A DNA stretch of 64,000 bases from Amaranthus tricolor (GCF_026212465.1 NC_080048.1:30790257-30854256), one strand, 5' to 3'. Counted from the stretch's first letter, positions 24,062-39,779 are shown. Translations and numbers: made by a program. Notes: a model not told the origin generated them from the sequence alone.

Positions 24062-24313
24062 CTCCCTCCACATCATTTTAATTGTCCCACTTAGGCACGG
24101 TTATTAAGGGTGGTGTGAAGTCTATTAAAAAGGTAATTGTTGGGTAAGTAGTGAAAGGTAGTTGGGTAAGTAAGGTATATAGGGGTATATTCGTAATAAC
24201 GTGTGTGAACTAAGAATATTTAGATAAAAAAAAATTGACAAAAATAAAAATGTGACAATTGATATGGTTTTGCCAAATAAGAAAATGTGACAATTAAAAT
24301 AGTGTGGAGGGAG
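24062..24313. mobile_element. Stowaway-type MITE
   Basis: 252 bp between TA dinucleotides (24060-24061 and 24314-24315). Inverted ends: CTCCCTCCACATCATTTTAA and its near-complement TTAAAATAGTGTGGAGGGAG. Non-coding; size, TA target and CTCCCTCC ends fit the Tc1/mariner-related Stowaway class. Confidence 0.88.
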
Positions 24314-24315
24314 TA

Positions 24316-25341
24316 ATAAGTTTAAGCTTATGGGAAATTATTTCCTAAACGGTAAAATTAAACATTAAAAAAACAATAAAATTTATATTAATAATGAAAT
24401 AGTGATCTATAGTTCTATATATAGCTATATTATTCAGTTATGTTTTTAGGGGTAAAGATAGGCTATTTGTTTCTTTGACAAATTCGTATTTTTTTCGACT
24501 TATAGCTATGTGTCAAATAGCGATATGTTGTAACATATTGTTATTTGACATAGCAATATGTTTTTTATTGATTTTTTTTACTTTGACATGCGTGGACAGT
24601 AGATAAGAAATTATTTATTTTGACAACATAAAATTATATTAATTAATTTTAAAAAAATTATTGGAGAAAAGGTTAATATATTGATATTAAATAAGAATTT
24701 GGAAGTTAATATCTCTTCTCTTGTACATAAATTTAACTTTCTTTTTTTTATTACATTTTCAACCACTTTTATGGTTTGTGACAAGTCACTAATAACAATT
24801 AATTTGCGACTACTTATTGGTCGACATTAACCAGTTATGCATTATTTGATGGTTGGTCATTGCCATTGCTGAGATTGATTAAAAAATATTATTTTTTGAT
24901 AAATGAAAATTTAAAAAATAAAATTTAATTAATATAATGTTTTAGATAGGCACCACAAGCTAGTTTTCTTTCCACACCCTTTATCCTCGGACCTCGGTTG
25001 TGTGAGCAATTTGAAATTGCAATCCACAGACTGCTCCTACCCAAAAATTGATATTATTATTATTATTATTATTATTAGCATTGAATTATCATTATTAGCA
25101 TTAGTATATAAGTAATTATAGTAGTATCAAATTAGTATCCGTATTAATCGTATTACTATTAGTATAAGTCTTACTGTTGTGATATTAGTAAATATATAGT
25201 CGTATTAGTATAGTATTTGTATATGATATAAGTTGTTTTAATAGTATAGAATTAGTCGAGTTTGTATAAGTATTAGTAAACTAATAGTATATCATATTAG
25301 TATAATATTTAACATATTATCAGTCATATTAGTATAGTACG
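24316..25341. other. A+T-rich spacer
   Basis: No gene. Contains an (ATT)n run at 25051-25080 and a degenerate tract of TAGTAT/ATTAGTA words at 25080-25340. Confidence 0.5.
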
Positions 25342-25343
25342 TA

Positions 25344-25794
25344 CTCCCTAAGTTTCTTGTAATGTTTTCACAAAGAATATTCATGAGATCTAAAAAAATA
25401 GAATCTTCTAGATGGTGGACATATTATTTTGTTTAATAATAAATTTGATGGAGGAAATGTAAAGACCATAAACACTAAAAAAATATTAAAATAAAGTTAG
25501 TATAAAAGATATTGGAACCACAACTATTAAAAAAAAGTTTGAAAAAACCAGACCATTTAGACCGTAGACCAGACCAAATCCTAAAATTACAGTTTGGTCC
25601 GGTTTGGTTTACGGTTTAGATCAAACTTTATTTAATCCTATGTAGGACGATAAGCATTATTAAAATATTAGAATGAGAATGAACAAAGTTAATTATATCC
25701 AAAGTTAGTTTGTGAAATAAATAGAAAGAGTTTTAATGGAAACAACAAATGAAACAACACAAAATGACAAATGAACTTTAAGGCACGGAGGGAA
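25344..25794. repeat. Stowaway-like MITE with nested hAT fragment
   Basis: Left end after TA reads CTCCCTAAGTTTCTTGTAAT; right end reads AAGGCACGGAGGGAA. The internal block 25372-25540 (AGAATCTTCTAGATGG...AAGACCATAAACACTAAAAA) matches 14380-14570, so a family exists. The piece 25541-25640 is foreign and interrupts it. Confidence 0.5.
25541..25640. repeat. Truncated copy of the 55.1-kb hAT element
   Basis: CCAGACCATTTAGACCGTAG then ACCAGACCAAAT ... GGTTTGGTTTACGGTTTAGA matches 55940-56035 almost base for base and ends in ...ATCCTA, equivalent to the right terminus ...AGCCCTA there. Only the terminal 100 bp is present. Confidence 0.82.
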
Positions 25795-25820
25795 TGATAG
25801 CCGTATTAAAATAATTACTA

Positions 25821-26014
25821 CTCTGTCCTCTTTGAATTGCATCAAAGAGGAATTGATGTATTTTTAAGAAAGTGGTAATAAATGAAGAGAGAGTAAGAAT
25901 TGTGTGGATGAAATTAAAAAAAAGTGTGAGTCATTGTCCAAAAATGAAAATAATTTTAATTAAGTGGGACGATCTAAAATAAAAAATGATGCAAATTTAA
26001 TGAGATGGAGGGAG
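25821..26014. mobile_element. Stowaway-type MITE
   Basis: 194 bp between TA dinucleotides (25819-25820 and 26015-26016). Ends CTCTGTCCTCTTTGAATTGC and, reversed, CTCCCTCCATCTCATTAAATT. Non-coding. Confidence 0.8.
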
Positions 26015-26016
26015 TA

Positions 26017-29384
<3,368 letters not shown>

Positions 29385-29871
29385 TGAAAGGAAAGAATCT
29401 TAGACCCTCAAATGCTAAAAAGAAGTGTGATGAAGGTGGAAAAACAGAGTCTACACACACACAAGCAAAATGATTGAAGCTTTGAATGAAAGAAGTAAAC
29501 ACAACAATAAAAATGGTATCTTGGACATCTACCACTCAAAAATCGGATTATCTGTCATTAAATATTTAATAATACATAAATGAAATTCCACTCATAATCA
29601 AGTAACTCTCTCACTAGAGCTAAAAGTTCACTCCTCTGATGGAGTTCACAAACAAATACAAAGAAGACTTACTAGGCTCTTCAAACCTTATTTCTCTCTT
29701 TACAATAGCCTTCATACTTAACCTAATGCTTCATTTGGCCTTTTAAAAAGCCCATAATATCAGCATTTTACAAGGACAATACATATCCAATACCACGTGC
29801 CAAATTCAAAATCGCAATAGAAAGTCCTTTGTCAGCTTGATGTTGTTGCCTCAATTCATGTACACGCAACA
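29385..29871 (-). repeat. Copia LTR (3', left)
   Basis: 487 bp; plus-strand limits TGAAAGG and GCAACA. Counterpart of the split right LTR. Confidence 0.75.
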
Positions 29872-29912
29872 TCTCCCTCTATGGTGTTTTGGCTCTTGCT
29901 CTAATTTCCTCC

Positions 29913-30245
29913 TTAGGCTGAATCTACCTCCATCTTTAAATGGTCACCATCAACAAATGTCAGCCTTCTAGATAACTTAATTCTAGTATCACCCTCAATA
30001 TGATGTAAACCTCTACAACTTAGAAACACATGGCATAGTTTCCCATCACACTTTTTAAGTACACAAAGCACCCCCGCCACCTTCAAGACTCGATAATTTT
30101 GTGTCTTCGTGGTGTACCCCTTGATCTCTAATCTTCTCAATGAGATCATATACCTTGTCATATTAGGTATGTATCTCACCCTTTGAAGCTTCCTCTTAAT
30201 GCAATTATGCATCTTCAAATTCACATATCTAATGGTCTTACTCAC
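29913..30245 (-). pseudogene. Copia polyprotein fragment, gag-pre-integrase region
   Basis: A 110-codon frame containing RYIPNMTRYMISLRRLEIKG and VLKKCDGKLCHVFLS, the pattern of the segment between copia protease and integrase (usual form PDMxxNLISLGxLxxxG). No other pol domain is recognisable up to the PBS at 31082. Fragment only. Confidence 0.65.
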
Positions 30246-31083
30246 AACTTACTCACCACTAGTCATTGTCACTCTTTCATGCTTGTAAGTCATAAGTCTT
30301 GAAAAGAAAGCTCTTATCTCTACAGATTTAATATGAGTGCATGGGATAAAACACCTAATCACTATCATCATCATACTTGGCCATTAGCACATGAAAATTC
30401 TCATCATCACTTGGCCCGTATCTTTATTTTCTAGAAGATCACTCTTCTTTACCACTTCTAATTTTAAAATTGTTTCCTTTTTCACCTTCTCAAATGGAAC
30501 TTTCTTCTAATTTGAATTTCTCTCCACGAACCTCTATAGTTGGATTCTTTATATCCTTCAAAAGTTATAAGTTTTAAAGTTCTTTCTTCAACTTGTTGCA
30601 AGTGACTAGATATGGCCTCTCTAATGGCAAATGATAGCACACTTTAACCTTTTATCCAGTGTTTGCCTTCTGTAATCTGATTTTCTCTTCAGTTGCCTCA
30701 TTAGATGGTTTTCCTTAAATTATTTTACCATCTCTCATACATGGATTCTCATTAACAAATTTACCGCCCTCTATAGACGGTTAATCATCACCATTCTTAC
30801 TACCCAAGTAGTTTCAAGTTTTTAACTCTTGACAAGAAAGACTATCATTAGCCTTTATTCTCCCAAATGTTAATCAACTTTCTTTCTCTCTTTAGAGCTC
30901 AATTAAAAACACTCCTCATCTCTTGTATACTAACTATGTTTCTCACCTTAGGTTTCAAAAAACCCCAATGGCTTTAATAAGCCCTTCAAACATAAATTTA
31001 CATTATACTATTATTTCCTCTATTAAACTCCAAACTTTTCTTCAATCAATATCCCTGAAAAATAATAAAAGCTCTGATACTAA

Positions 31084-31429
31084 TTGAAAAGAGAGGATCT
31101 TGAAAATGAAAAGAAGAAGGTGGAAAAATGAGAGTATACACACACAAGCCAAAAAAAATTAAAGATTTGAATTAACAAAGTACATACAACCGTATAAACG
31201 GTGTCTTATCTCCTTCCACTCAAATGAGATTATATTTTATTAATTATTCAACAATGTATTGATGAAATGCCATTCTCAAGCAATGAACTCTCTCCCCAAA
31301 GCTCAAAGTTCACTCCTTTAATAGAGTTCCCCAAAGCTCAAAGTTCACTCCTTTAATAGAGTTCACTCACTAGGGTCTCCAAAACCTATTTGTCTCATAT
31401 AATAGCCTACACACTTAATTAAATGCTTC
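31084..31429 (-). repeat. Copia LTR (5', right), proximal part
   Basis: Starts TGAAAAGAGAGGATCTTG, like the left LTR start TGAAAGGAAAGAATCTTAG. Includes a 35-bp tandem duplication at 31294-31363. Ends at the GCTTC target of the inserted LTR. Confidence 0.75.
31294..31363. repeat. 35-bp tandem duplication
   Basis: Unit begins CCCCAAAGCTCAAAGTTCAC and is present twice head to tail without mismatch; the left LTR has one equivalent, so it arose in this copy. Confidence 0.95.
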
Positions 31430-31694
31430 TGTAACACCCCGAGATTTTCTGACATCATTAAATAATATTTTAATAACTTTTGGGGATTTTATAATTATGT
31501 TAAATTAATTTAGAAGTAGTTTTAATAAACTAATTTCATATACGAATTTAAATATTAACATATATTTATATTAAAAATACAATCACGATTTCTAAAGTAA
31601 AGAGGTTCAAATTAAGATTATTATTTTATTAAATTTGTGAGTACACGAAGGTCCCTTGCAAGAAGGTGAATATAGATAAATAAATAACTAACTA

Positions 31695-31696
<2 letters not shown>

Positions 31697-31785
<89 letters not shown>
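31697..31785. repeat. (AAT)n microsatellite in solo LTR
   Basis: About 29 uninterrupted AAT units about 270 bp from the LTR start. Confidence 0.97.
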
Positions 31786-31786
<1 letters not shown>

Positions 31787-33929
31787 CTATGATAAAAAGG
31801 ACACGAAACCCTCGTTGCTTCCCACCAACCGTCACTCCTTTCACTCTTCCTCCTTCATTCTCTCCTTTCCCCCTTGTTGTGCCGCCAGCAGCTGGTCCCA
31901 ATCAGCCACCCATGAGCAACCACCTGCACAGTCGTGTCACCTCCTCCCTCGAGCAGTAAGCAGCAGCCAATACACTGACAATAGGCCGTGTCTCTTCTTC
32001 CCCCTCAGCGGCAGGCGCACCGAAGGACTCCACCAGCAGCTCGGCTACTGTACTACCAGCAGGGGACAGTCCGTGTGACTCCTTCTCCCCATTTCGCAAA
32101 GTGAGTCACCACCACCACAAAAACTACCTACCTCCTTGTCCATCTCCTAGTTTCACCTTTGTGAGCTATCTCTTCTCTTTTCTCTAATTAATTTTCTAGT
32201 TTTATTTGGAGTTTTTTTAAGTGTATTGAGTTTGATGTTGATTTTGTGTTAAGTTCATTGAATCTTTTTGTGGGTAAGAATTTGATTGATGAATTAAACA
32301 TGTTTATGACTTAGGGTTTGAAGTGTGATTTAAAATTATGGGTTGTGTGTTGATTTTGTATTAGTTTCTTTGAATCTTAGTATGGGTAGTAATTAAATAT
32401 GTTATCTTTGAACACGAAACGATTAGGGCTTGGATTTAGAGATGAAATTACTAATGATGTGTGTTTTATACTATATTTTAGTGATGATTGATTAAATAAC
32501 TTTAAAAGTTGTTTTAAGATTTGGTCGATTGGTTATTGTTGTGAATAAATAGTAACGGTGATGATGTTAGTTGACTATGAAAGTGATTTTGACTGATTAA
32601 ATTGGGAATAATAGTTACTAATTGTTGTGGTTTGATTGTTGTGAATTACAAATACCCTTATTAGGTTGTTATTGAAGTTATAGATACATGATATTAGTAA
32701 GCCAAGAGCATAATGTCAACTTATCGTCGATGGTTGCTAAAGTAATTTGTCGTGTTGTTTTGACTATATTTCTTAATAACTTTGGAGAATGTAACAAATG
32801 ATATCCCGATACGACAACTCTAAGATTTTCCTAAACGTTATATTAATGTTATATTAAAACTGTAAGATTTAGTTGTGATTAGTTACTTTTGGGTAACGTG
32901 AGCCGATATGCTCAAAATTGGTTAATGTAAAGAAACGATTCACACATACTTCTACTTTAAATTGATGGAAAGACTTATGTTGTGTTGAGTTAATGATTTT
33001 GACTTGTATTGAATGAGTTGTGTGCGTGCTAGAGTAATCGGAAACTCATGTTGAATGGGTGATAGCGGTTACTTTGGTATTTAGTTTGGTATGGCAAAGT
33101 AGTTACGGGAACTTATTAGTTCTACTCATAACTTATATAGGTGCCCATTTTGTAAGAGGAAAGTAGAGCCTTAGTCGGGTGATTTTGTGACTTTTGATCG
33201 TGCAGTGACGCTTACAGGTATGTACACGTAGTAACTAACCCTTATATGCAATTTGCTTTAAGACATTATTGATTATTGTGATAATATACATTGCATTGAA
33301 ACTATGAGATACTAGTGAGTACACCTTTACATGAAGAGCTATCAACTATGAAATCCTTGCGCTTAGAATAGTTTAGAGAATGAGAGTGTTAATAGAAGGC
33401 GAGAACTACCCCTTATCTATTTAAGAATTGGATTATGCCTTAATTGGAGTTAGAATGACTCCTTTATAGGTGAATTTCATATTTTGTTGAGTGGCTGAGT
33501 GGGTTTTGGCATGCTGCTATCCCAGGGCGCTCATTATTAGTCGAAAGTGGATGTGGAAGTTATTCCCATCTGATAAAGTATTAGATTATGATTAGCTGGC
33601 GTGATTCAACTGGATTATGTCCGGTTGATTTATTAGTCCCCTAGGTGAGGTTCGCAGGGACCACCGTAAGGGGGGGTATGAGCATGCTTGGGTCACTGGA
33701 CGCCGGATGGCCGATAACACCCCTTGACCGAGGTGTTACCATGTGGGCCTTGCAAACCCCAATATGGTGGCCTCTTCACTGGTTTAGAACCCCAGTGTGT
33801 TAGTTTTTCCCGAAGGTAGGACCCGAGAGGGTCAGCTGGAGGGGGCATGAGCTCGTACTTTGCCATGGCGCCGGATGGCTGATAACGCCCTTGGCCTTGT
33901 CACTATGCCAAAAAATAGAGAAAGATCCA

Positions 33930-34102
33930 CTAATAGAAAGTTATTCAGTGATAGAAAATTTATTCATTGATCGAAAGTTATTTAATGATAGAAGGTTCAT
34001 TCTTTGATAGAAAGCTTACACATTGATAGAAAGTTTACTTTTTAATAGAATTTTTACTCATTGATAGAACATCTACTTATTGATAGAATAGTTTATGATA
34101 GT
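33930..34102. repeat. Degenerate tandem array, ~20-25-bp unit
   Basis: At least seven units of the form CATTGATAGAAAGTTTACT with substitutions and length variation, inside the solo LTR. Units are contiguous, so it is not a CRISPR-like spacer array. Confidence 0.85.
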
Positions 34103-35117
34103 GAGAAGTGTGCCTAAGTTAAGTTACCTCAAGGGTATTACAGACTATGATCACACTTACCTTAAGATAGATAAGCTCTATAAAGTCATGTGTTAGGTAT
34201 TCTGTTAATGCCTTGGTCGAGTTGATACTATACGTGTTTTGCAAGAGTTTATGTTTAAAAAGAGGAGCGTGAAGACCTGCATTCTACCCAAGAACACATG
34301 GTTCGGGTCGGAAAGCACGTAATGAAATTAAGAGGTATAAGTGGCCGATAAACGGTTACTATCTGTGCTTGCGTTTTATGAAATAATCTTATGTTGTTTT
34401 ATGACATAATGCTATCTAGTAGTTGGCCTTATTATATTTGATGCCAGTTACTGACGTGTACGTGTTTGTGTTTATGTTTGTTTGTTAATGACTTCCTATG
34501 ATTGTCCTGCTATGACACATTGGCCTTTGGTCTAATGTCGAGCAGCAGGAGGATCATAGATAGGTGTAGCAGGTACTGGAGCTTCTTTTGCATTGCATTG
34601 CATTTGGGGAGAGTAATGAGGGCGAAGCATAATCTGTATCATACCGATATCTTTTGATTTTGTAGCTCTTGTTATCTTTTGTAAACTTTGGTTGTATATG
34701 TTTTGTTATGAGGCCTTGTGTCCTCCCTCGTATATTTGTATTTCCGCTGCGTAGTTTATAATTCTGTATGGTTTTAAGGAGTTAAGTCTTTTTAAAACGC
34801 AAACGTTGACACTGGAACCACGATCCATGCTTGGCATGTTGATTTGAGAAGCCGGCGACGAATCATTCCGCCGTGACATAGTTTTGATAGGCCATTGGTG
34901 CCTTTACTTTATTAGCTTCTAAAATAACTTTTGTTTTTCTACAAAGGCGCACAGTTTTAAGGCAGATGCTGCCGAAATTTCCACTCACTTTTTTTTTAAA
35001 AGTTAATATTTAACATTTATCCAAATTCTCTTCCTTTTCTTTTATGTAACACCGGATTTCCTCCCATCCTTTACAGTTTTGGTTACGTTAAGGGGTCGAA
35101 AATTCTGGGGTGTTACA

Positions 35118-35325
35118 GCTTCATTTTTTCTCTTAAATAGCCCATAATATAAGCATAAGGAGATTCCCCACAAGAACATTTAGTGTTCGATAGCATATAT
35201 CAAATTAAAATCACAGCAACAGGTTCTTGGCACCAAGTGCTCATTTATATTGTTCTTGTTTCAGCACTTGCCACCAATCCCCTATATGCTTGTTGATGTT
35301 GCCTCGTTTTGTGGTACACATTATC
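35118..35325 (-). repeat. Copia LTR (5', right), distal part
   Basis: Continues the LTR after the insertion (GCTTCATTTTTTCTC..., AGCCCATAATATAAGCAT, TGTTGATGTTGCCTCG). Contains about 70 bp (35225-35290) absent from the left LTR. Confidence 0.7.
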
Positions 35326-36128
35326 ATTCAATGACTCAAACCTCAATAAATCACATCCTAAATACCCTCATCTCCCTTTATAATGTATACCATTATTTGA
35401 GTTAATATGTAATACAGATATCCTCCAAGCATGGGGATTCGACTCTTGCTCTAAAACCTCCCTTCCATTTTCCTCCCCTTTCATATTGGTTTACAAACAA
35501 GAGAAATGCCATCCCCTAATTTCCTTCCTTATCTTTCACTTAATTTCCTTCCCTGCAAACATAATATTAAACTTTATAATGAGTTTAAGTAACTTGAACA
35601 AGCAACAACTTAATATGTTTGTAGTCTCTTGGTATACATTAAATATTAATATTTTCATAATTTATACCTCCATCTTTTTTTATGTGCATCCAAACATCTT
35701 TCTCGCATTTCAATGCAAGTAAAATAGCATAAAAATAATGAAAATTTGATATTAGGAAAATATACGACGAGACGAATAAAATAAGATCCTACATGATTAT
35801 GTTTTTTTCTCGTATAATAACCGCAATAAGTGAAATAGCATAAAATGATGAACAGTGTAAAAGTTGGTTGGGATGCAAGTAAAAAGTATAGAGGTAGTAT
35901 TTAAACTCTACTCAATTGCCCCCTAAGTTCGAATAAAACTCTAGCACACAGATTAAGGAGTTGTTTGATTGTTGGAAGAACGAGATAATAAATTTTAATT
36001 GTGGATGAAATTAGACACGAATCTCTACGTTACAAGTAAAGATTGGAACAAGTATCATTTTTGTGAGAATCGATTTTTGTTCCAATTTGAACAAATATCA
36101 TTTTCCAGGTGAAGATTATAAATTGAAT
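35326..36128. other. A+T-rich spacer
   Basis: No gene. 35710-35900 contains AAAATAGCATAAAAATAATG repeated loosely, possibly a decayed MITE. Confidence 0.45.
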
Positions 36129-36133
36129 TTTCA

Positions 36134-37655
36134 TGATAAGTGCAACTATTTTCACTTATTGTGGTTATTTATATGCTCCTTTCCAGTTGTTTAGTGGTGT
36201 TTTAAGGTCATTTTAATTTATTTGCTCCAATTGGTGTTCCATAGCCAATTTGTGGGAAAGTGAGTTAATCATGACAAAATTGAGTTATTTTGTGGATTTT
36301 ATGGCTAATCAAGAAGGGATCAAGCTCTTGAAAACATTGAGCCATGTGAAGTAAAGATCCATGGATCAAGTTTTACAAGCACAATCTTCTCCAGAGCATA
36401 AAAGCTGAGTCGATTGAGGTGTTCCAATAGACCTCAACGACTCGGCGGCAATCAAAGAAACCTAAAGTTCCAGTGACAAAAGTCGACTTGGCTTAAGGGA
36501 AGAAAAAGTATACGACGAGTCGGCGATGTGTTCTGATATTTTGTGCATTTTTTCCATAGGTAAAAGTCGAGTCGGCGCTTGTTGCCTCTTTGTGGCAGCC
36601 GACTCGGCGTGAGGTCAAAGCAGCAGCCGGTTTATTTTTGCAGCGGTTTTCAATTAATTTTAGGTTAACTTTTTATAGTAGTATAAGTAGCCCTTAATAA
36701 CTGATTAGGGTTTCTTTCCTCCTCCTTTATCCTTTAGACTTTCTTTACTCCTTTTTCATTAGTCTTCAATTCATTGTTCATCTTTTAAGCTTTCCATTAA
36801 TCTTCCTTTGAGGATTGTAAGTCTTTTTTCTTTAGTATTTAACTTTCTTTGCATTTAATTTCTATACTAGTGTTAATTCTTCATTATTTAATTTTAATTA
36901 TTGCTATTAATCATCCTCTAATAAGAATTAGTTTTGTTCTTCATAATTGTCTTTTGGTTCATTGTTGTGTTTCTTAGTAATAAATTATTACTTCTCTTGC
37001 AAGTTTCAATATTATCATGTTATTCATATTTAGTATTATTTTAGGGTTTGTGTTCATCGTTTCCCCCATGAATAGTGAGTAGATCATATTCTAGGGTTAG
37101 GGTTTGAATCTATAATTCAAGTATGATTTGATTCTTAAATGTGTCTATGAAATTAGGATTAAAGTGATTGAATTGTGCCAATAATCCTAAATTAAATGTG
37201 CTTTGTTGGACTAGTCAATAAATTAGCTTGTGAAATTAGGATCAACTTTGCTTTAGGGTAAATTTTATATAATTATTATTAAATCGTTCAATAAAACTAG
37301 CGTGTGAGAATTGAGTTAATAGGGTCTCAATCTAATAGTTAATCAATTGAGCGAGAGGTTGAGATTAACGAGATCATATTTAATCACATAATTAATCTGT
37401 CATTCCATAGACACTAATAAGAGTTTGATCATACAAGAATTTTAGGGATTTTCAACACCCTATATCTTTATCATATAGTTTCAATCCATATTTTCATTGC
37501 ATTTTAGTTTATTAGTTAAACGACCAATCAACCTTTTTCCTCTTCAAGCAATATAATTAGTAGAGATTAGCACGTTTCTTGTCCTACTTTCTTTGTGTTC
37601 GACCTGCATCTACACGTACACTGTGCGCTTGCGGTTAAATAAAATTTGCACATCA
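36134..37655 (+). mobile_element. Solo LTR, Athila-like Ty3 family
   Basis: 1522 bp from TGATAAGTGCAAC to ...TTTGCACATCA with perfect 5-bp duplications TTTCA at 36129-36133 and 37656-37660. The 3' end (TTCGACCTGCATCTACACG ... GCGGTTAAATAAAATTTGCA) is typical of Athila/Tat LTR ends (family knowledge). No coding. A second LTR of the family, with PBS, ends at 41615. Confidence 0.85.
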
Positions 37656-37699
37656 TTTCACATATTTTTTTTCTTCGCTCAACTTAACAACCTTATAAT

Positions 37700-37960
37700 T
37701 ATTTCCTACGTTTCAAAAATACTTGCACATTTTGACCTTTCATACAGTCTAATGTATTAACTCAGTTCTTAATATCTTTAATTATGTATAATAAAAAATT
37801 ATAAAATTATAATATTAATAATCTTTGAATTGAGACGAATCAAACAAGATCCAAACTCACTATGTTTTAACTTATAAATTAAAATTAATCATAAATTAAG
37901 TGTGATGAATGAATAATGCATTATCTTGAAATATAGCAAGTAATATGGAACGGAGGTAGT
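37700..37960. repeat. Stowaway-like MITE
   Basis: Left TTTCCTACGTTTCAAAAATACTTGC region pairs with right GCAAGTAATATGGAACGGAGG (reverse complement CCTCCGTTCC...TACTTGC). About 260 bp, non-coding. Confidence 0.6.
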
Positions 37961-38298
37961 ATAAAAAATATTCAACTCGTCTTGTATGAAACTGTCTCAC
38001 GATAAAACAATCACAAAACAAGAAGCCCATAAGCTAAAAGTTTCTAATATTAGACTATTTAACCTGTATGAGACATGTCTCACGGTGTAACCGTCTTATA
38101 CAATAATTTGAGTAAAATATTTTATCATACCATGAAAAAAGTCTTTACAAGCAACAGCCGGGGTAGACATTCATGTGCTTTAAAAGATGTGATAGGTTAA
38201 TTCCCGATATCTCTTTGTTTCCTCACGGGAACCTTTTATTTGGAGTACAATTCACAAAAGAGAAATAAATTATCCATTGTCTAAACGACACTTGCTCC

Positions 38299-39276
38299 TA
38301 GACTTGGGAAAATTTGATCCGACCCGAAAATGAACCCGGGATCCGACCCGACAAAACCCGAACCCGACCGACCCGAAAGCGACTTAATCCAAAACATGAC
38401 CAACCCGATAATTACCCGACCGAAAATGACCCGACCGGAAACCGACCGAAAACCGACCCGTTTTGACAGATTTAATATCAATTTTTAGAGTAATTTCAAT
38501 GTTAGAATTCATTTCAAATAAAATTTTAGTTTTCAAAGTATCTCAACATATTGAGTATGTCACTTGAACCCTAAAACTCATCAATAGATCTCAAAAAACA
38601 CGTATTTAACGTCTTTTTAGCCATCGTAATTATTTTTCTTTAAAAACAGGACGTTATAATCATCTTAATTGAATACATGTATCTTGTTAAATCAGTCAAA
38701 TGAGTTTTTAATTCTTCTACATTTCAGTAAGCAAATCAATATAATTTATACGAACGTTTCGCACGTTTGAATGAGCTTTTCAAAAAACGAATGTCGCTAC
38801 CCTAAATTATAAAACGCGTATCTTATAAGACGAAATAAGTACTTAGTTAATTGTATATCTTTCCAACATGAAAATTGTGAAGATAATTTTAACGTCATTT
38901 TTATCTAACGTTACAATTATAATAAACAAAATAACTTTTATAAAGCGCGTATCTTACAAGTCTTTCAAAATAAGTATTAATTTCGCTATTTTTCTTGCAC
39001 TTAAATGAACCTGACATACCAACTATTTTTTGAAAATCGTACATGTAATTTCTCTAATGATTTTTTTTAGACATTTTAATGATTTTTTTATGTTGAATTA
39101 GTCGATTGGATATTCTAATGTTTTATGGTAACCCGTTGGGTCAATCCGAACCTACCCGAAACCCAAAGTGATCCGACCTGAAACTGACCCGATCCGAAAC
39201 TGACCCGACCCGAAAATGACCCGACCGAAATTGATCCGACCCAAAACCCGACCGACCGACCGTTTTCCCAGGTCTA
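38299..39276. mobile_element. Non-autonomous hAT element with GACCCGA subterminal repeats
   Basis: 978 bp. Perfect 8-bp duplication CTTGCTCC at 38291-38298 and 39277-39284. TIRs TAGACTTGGGAAAA and TAGACCTGGGAAAA (13 of 14 match). Both ends carry dense CCGACCCGA/ACCCGACC words (38318-38462, 39130-39262) in the same strand sense; the centre is plain A+T-rich. No transposase. Eight-base duplication plus short TIRs define hAT. Confidence 0.92.
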
Positions 39277-39404
39277 CTTGCTCCCAAATTTTTAAAGTAA
39301 AGGAAAGTAAGTATTCCTAGAAGATTATATTTGACAGACTAAACAAATTTAAGTTTGAAACTAAATTAATAACATGGTTATAACGACTTTTTGAAAAAAA
39401 AATA

Positions 39405-39665
39405 CTACTTCCTTCAATTCAGTACTAACGTTCTATTTGCTTTTTGGATAATATTCATTTCTTATTCTTAATTTGCATATTATTATTAATCTATAAGTTA
39501 AAACATAGTTAAGTGGGATCTTGTTTGATTCGTCTAGACGTAAGGATTATTCATATCAACTTTCTATAACTTTTAATTATGCACAATTAGAGATATTAAT
39601 AATTAAATAGTGCATTGGATTGAGTATATAAAGCAAATAAGACATTTATACTGAATTAGAGGGAG
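39405..39665. mobile_element. Stowaway-type MITE
   Basis: 261 bp between TA dinucleotides (39403-39404, 39666-39667). Ends CTACTTCCTTCAATTCAGTA and, reversed, CTCCCTCTAATTCAGTATAA. Non-coding. Confidence 0.82.
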
Positions 39666-39779
39666 TATGATCTTAGCCAAAGATGAAGAAACTTGAATAA
39701 TAAATTGAGGAGGAAAAAGTGTATTTTAAATTTGGGTTTAAAATAAAATTATAATAGTTTAAACTATGGATTTCTTAGC

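Larger units (their letters stand above)
31430..35117 (+). mobile_element. Solo LTR of a long-LTR Ty3 element
   Basis: 3688 bp, starting TGTAACACCCCGAG and ending GGGGTGTTACA (11-bp inverted termini) with the exact duplication GCTTC on both sides (31425-31429, 35118-35122). It has no coding domains, no PBS or purine tract, and no internal LTR copy. Its 5' terminus is the same type as the Ty3 element at 767-9543 (minus strand TGTAATGCCCCGAA), with a (TAA)n-type tract at a similar place. Best explained as a solo LTR left by recombination between two LTRs; a large non-autonomous terminal-repeat element is less likely. Confidence 0.82.
29385..35325 (-). mobile_element. Degraded Ty1/copia element, right LTR split by a Ty3 solo LTR
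   Basis: Left LTR 29385-29871 and right LTR 31084-31429 plus 35118-35325 share many blocks in order (ACACACACAAGC, AAAGTTCACTCCTNTNATGGAGTTCAC, AGCCCATAATATNAGCAT, TGATGTTGCCTC). The minus strand gives TGTTGCG...TTTCA termini, a purine tract AGAGGGAGATG beside the left LTR, and a Met-PBS-like TAGTATCAGAGC beside the right LTR (31071-31082). The interior (29872-31083) is short and ruined; one gag-pre-integrase fragment remains. Removing the 3.7-kb insertion plus one GCTTC rejoins the LTR as ...AATGCTTCATTTT..., matching AATGCTTCATTTGG in the left LTR. No outer target duplication was found. Confidence 0.8.

Noticed and set aside
31815..32099. Frames on both strands beside the (AAT)n tract
   Set aside because: Inside a solo LTR, no domain, no support; the G+C-richer leader simply lacks stops.
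33930..34102. Regular short repeats, considered as a CRISPR-like array
   Set aside because: Eukaryotic context, contiguous degenerate units without unique spacers.
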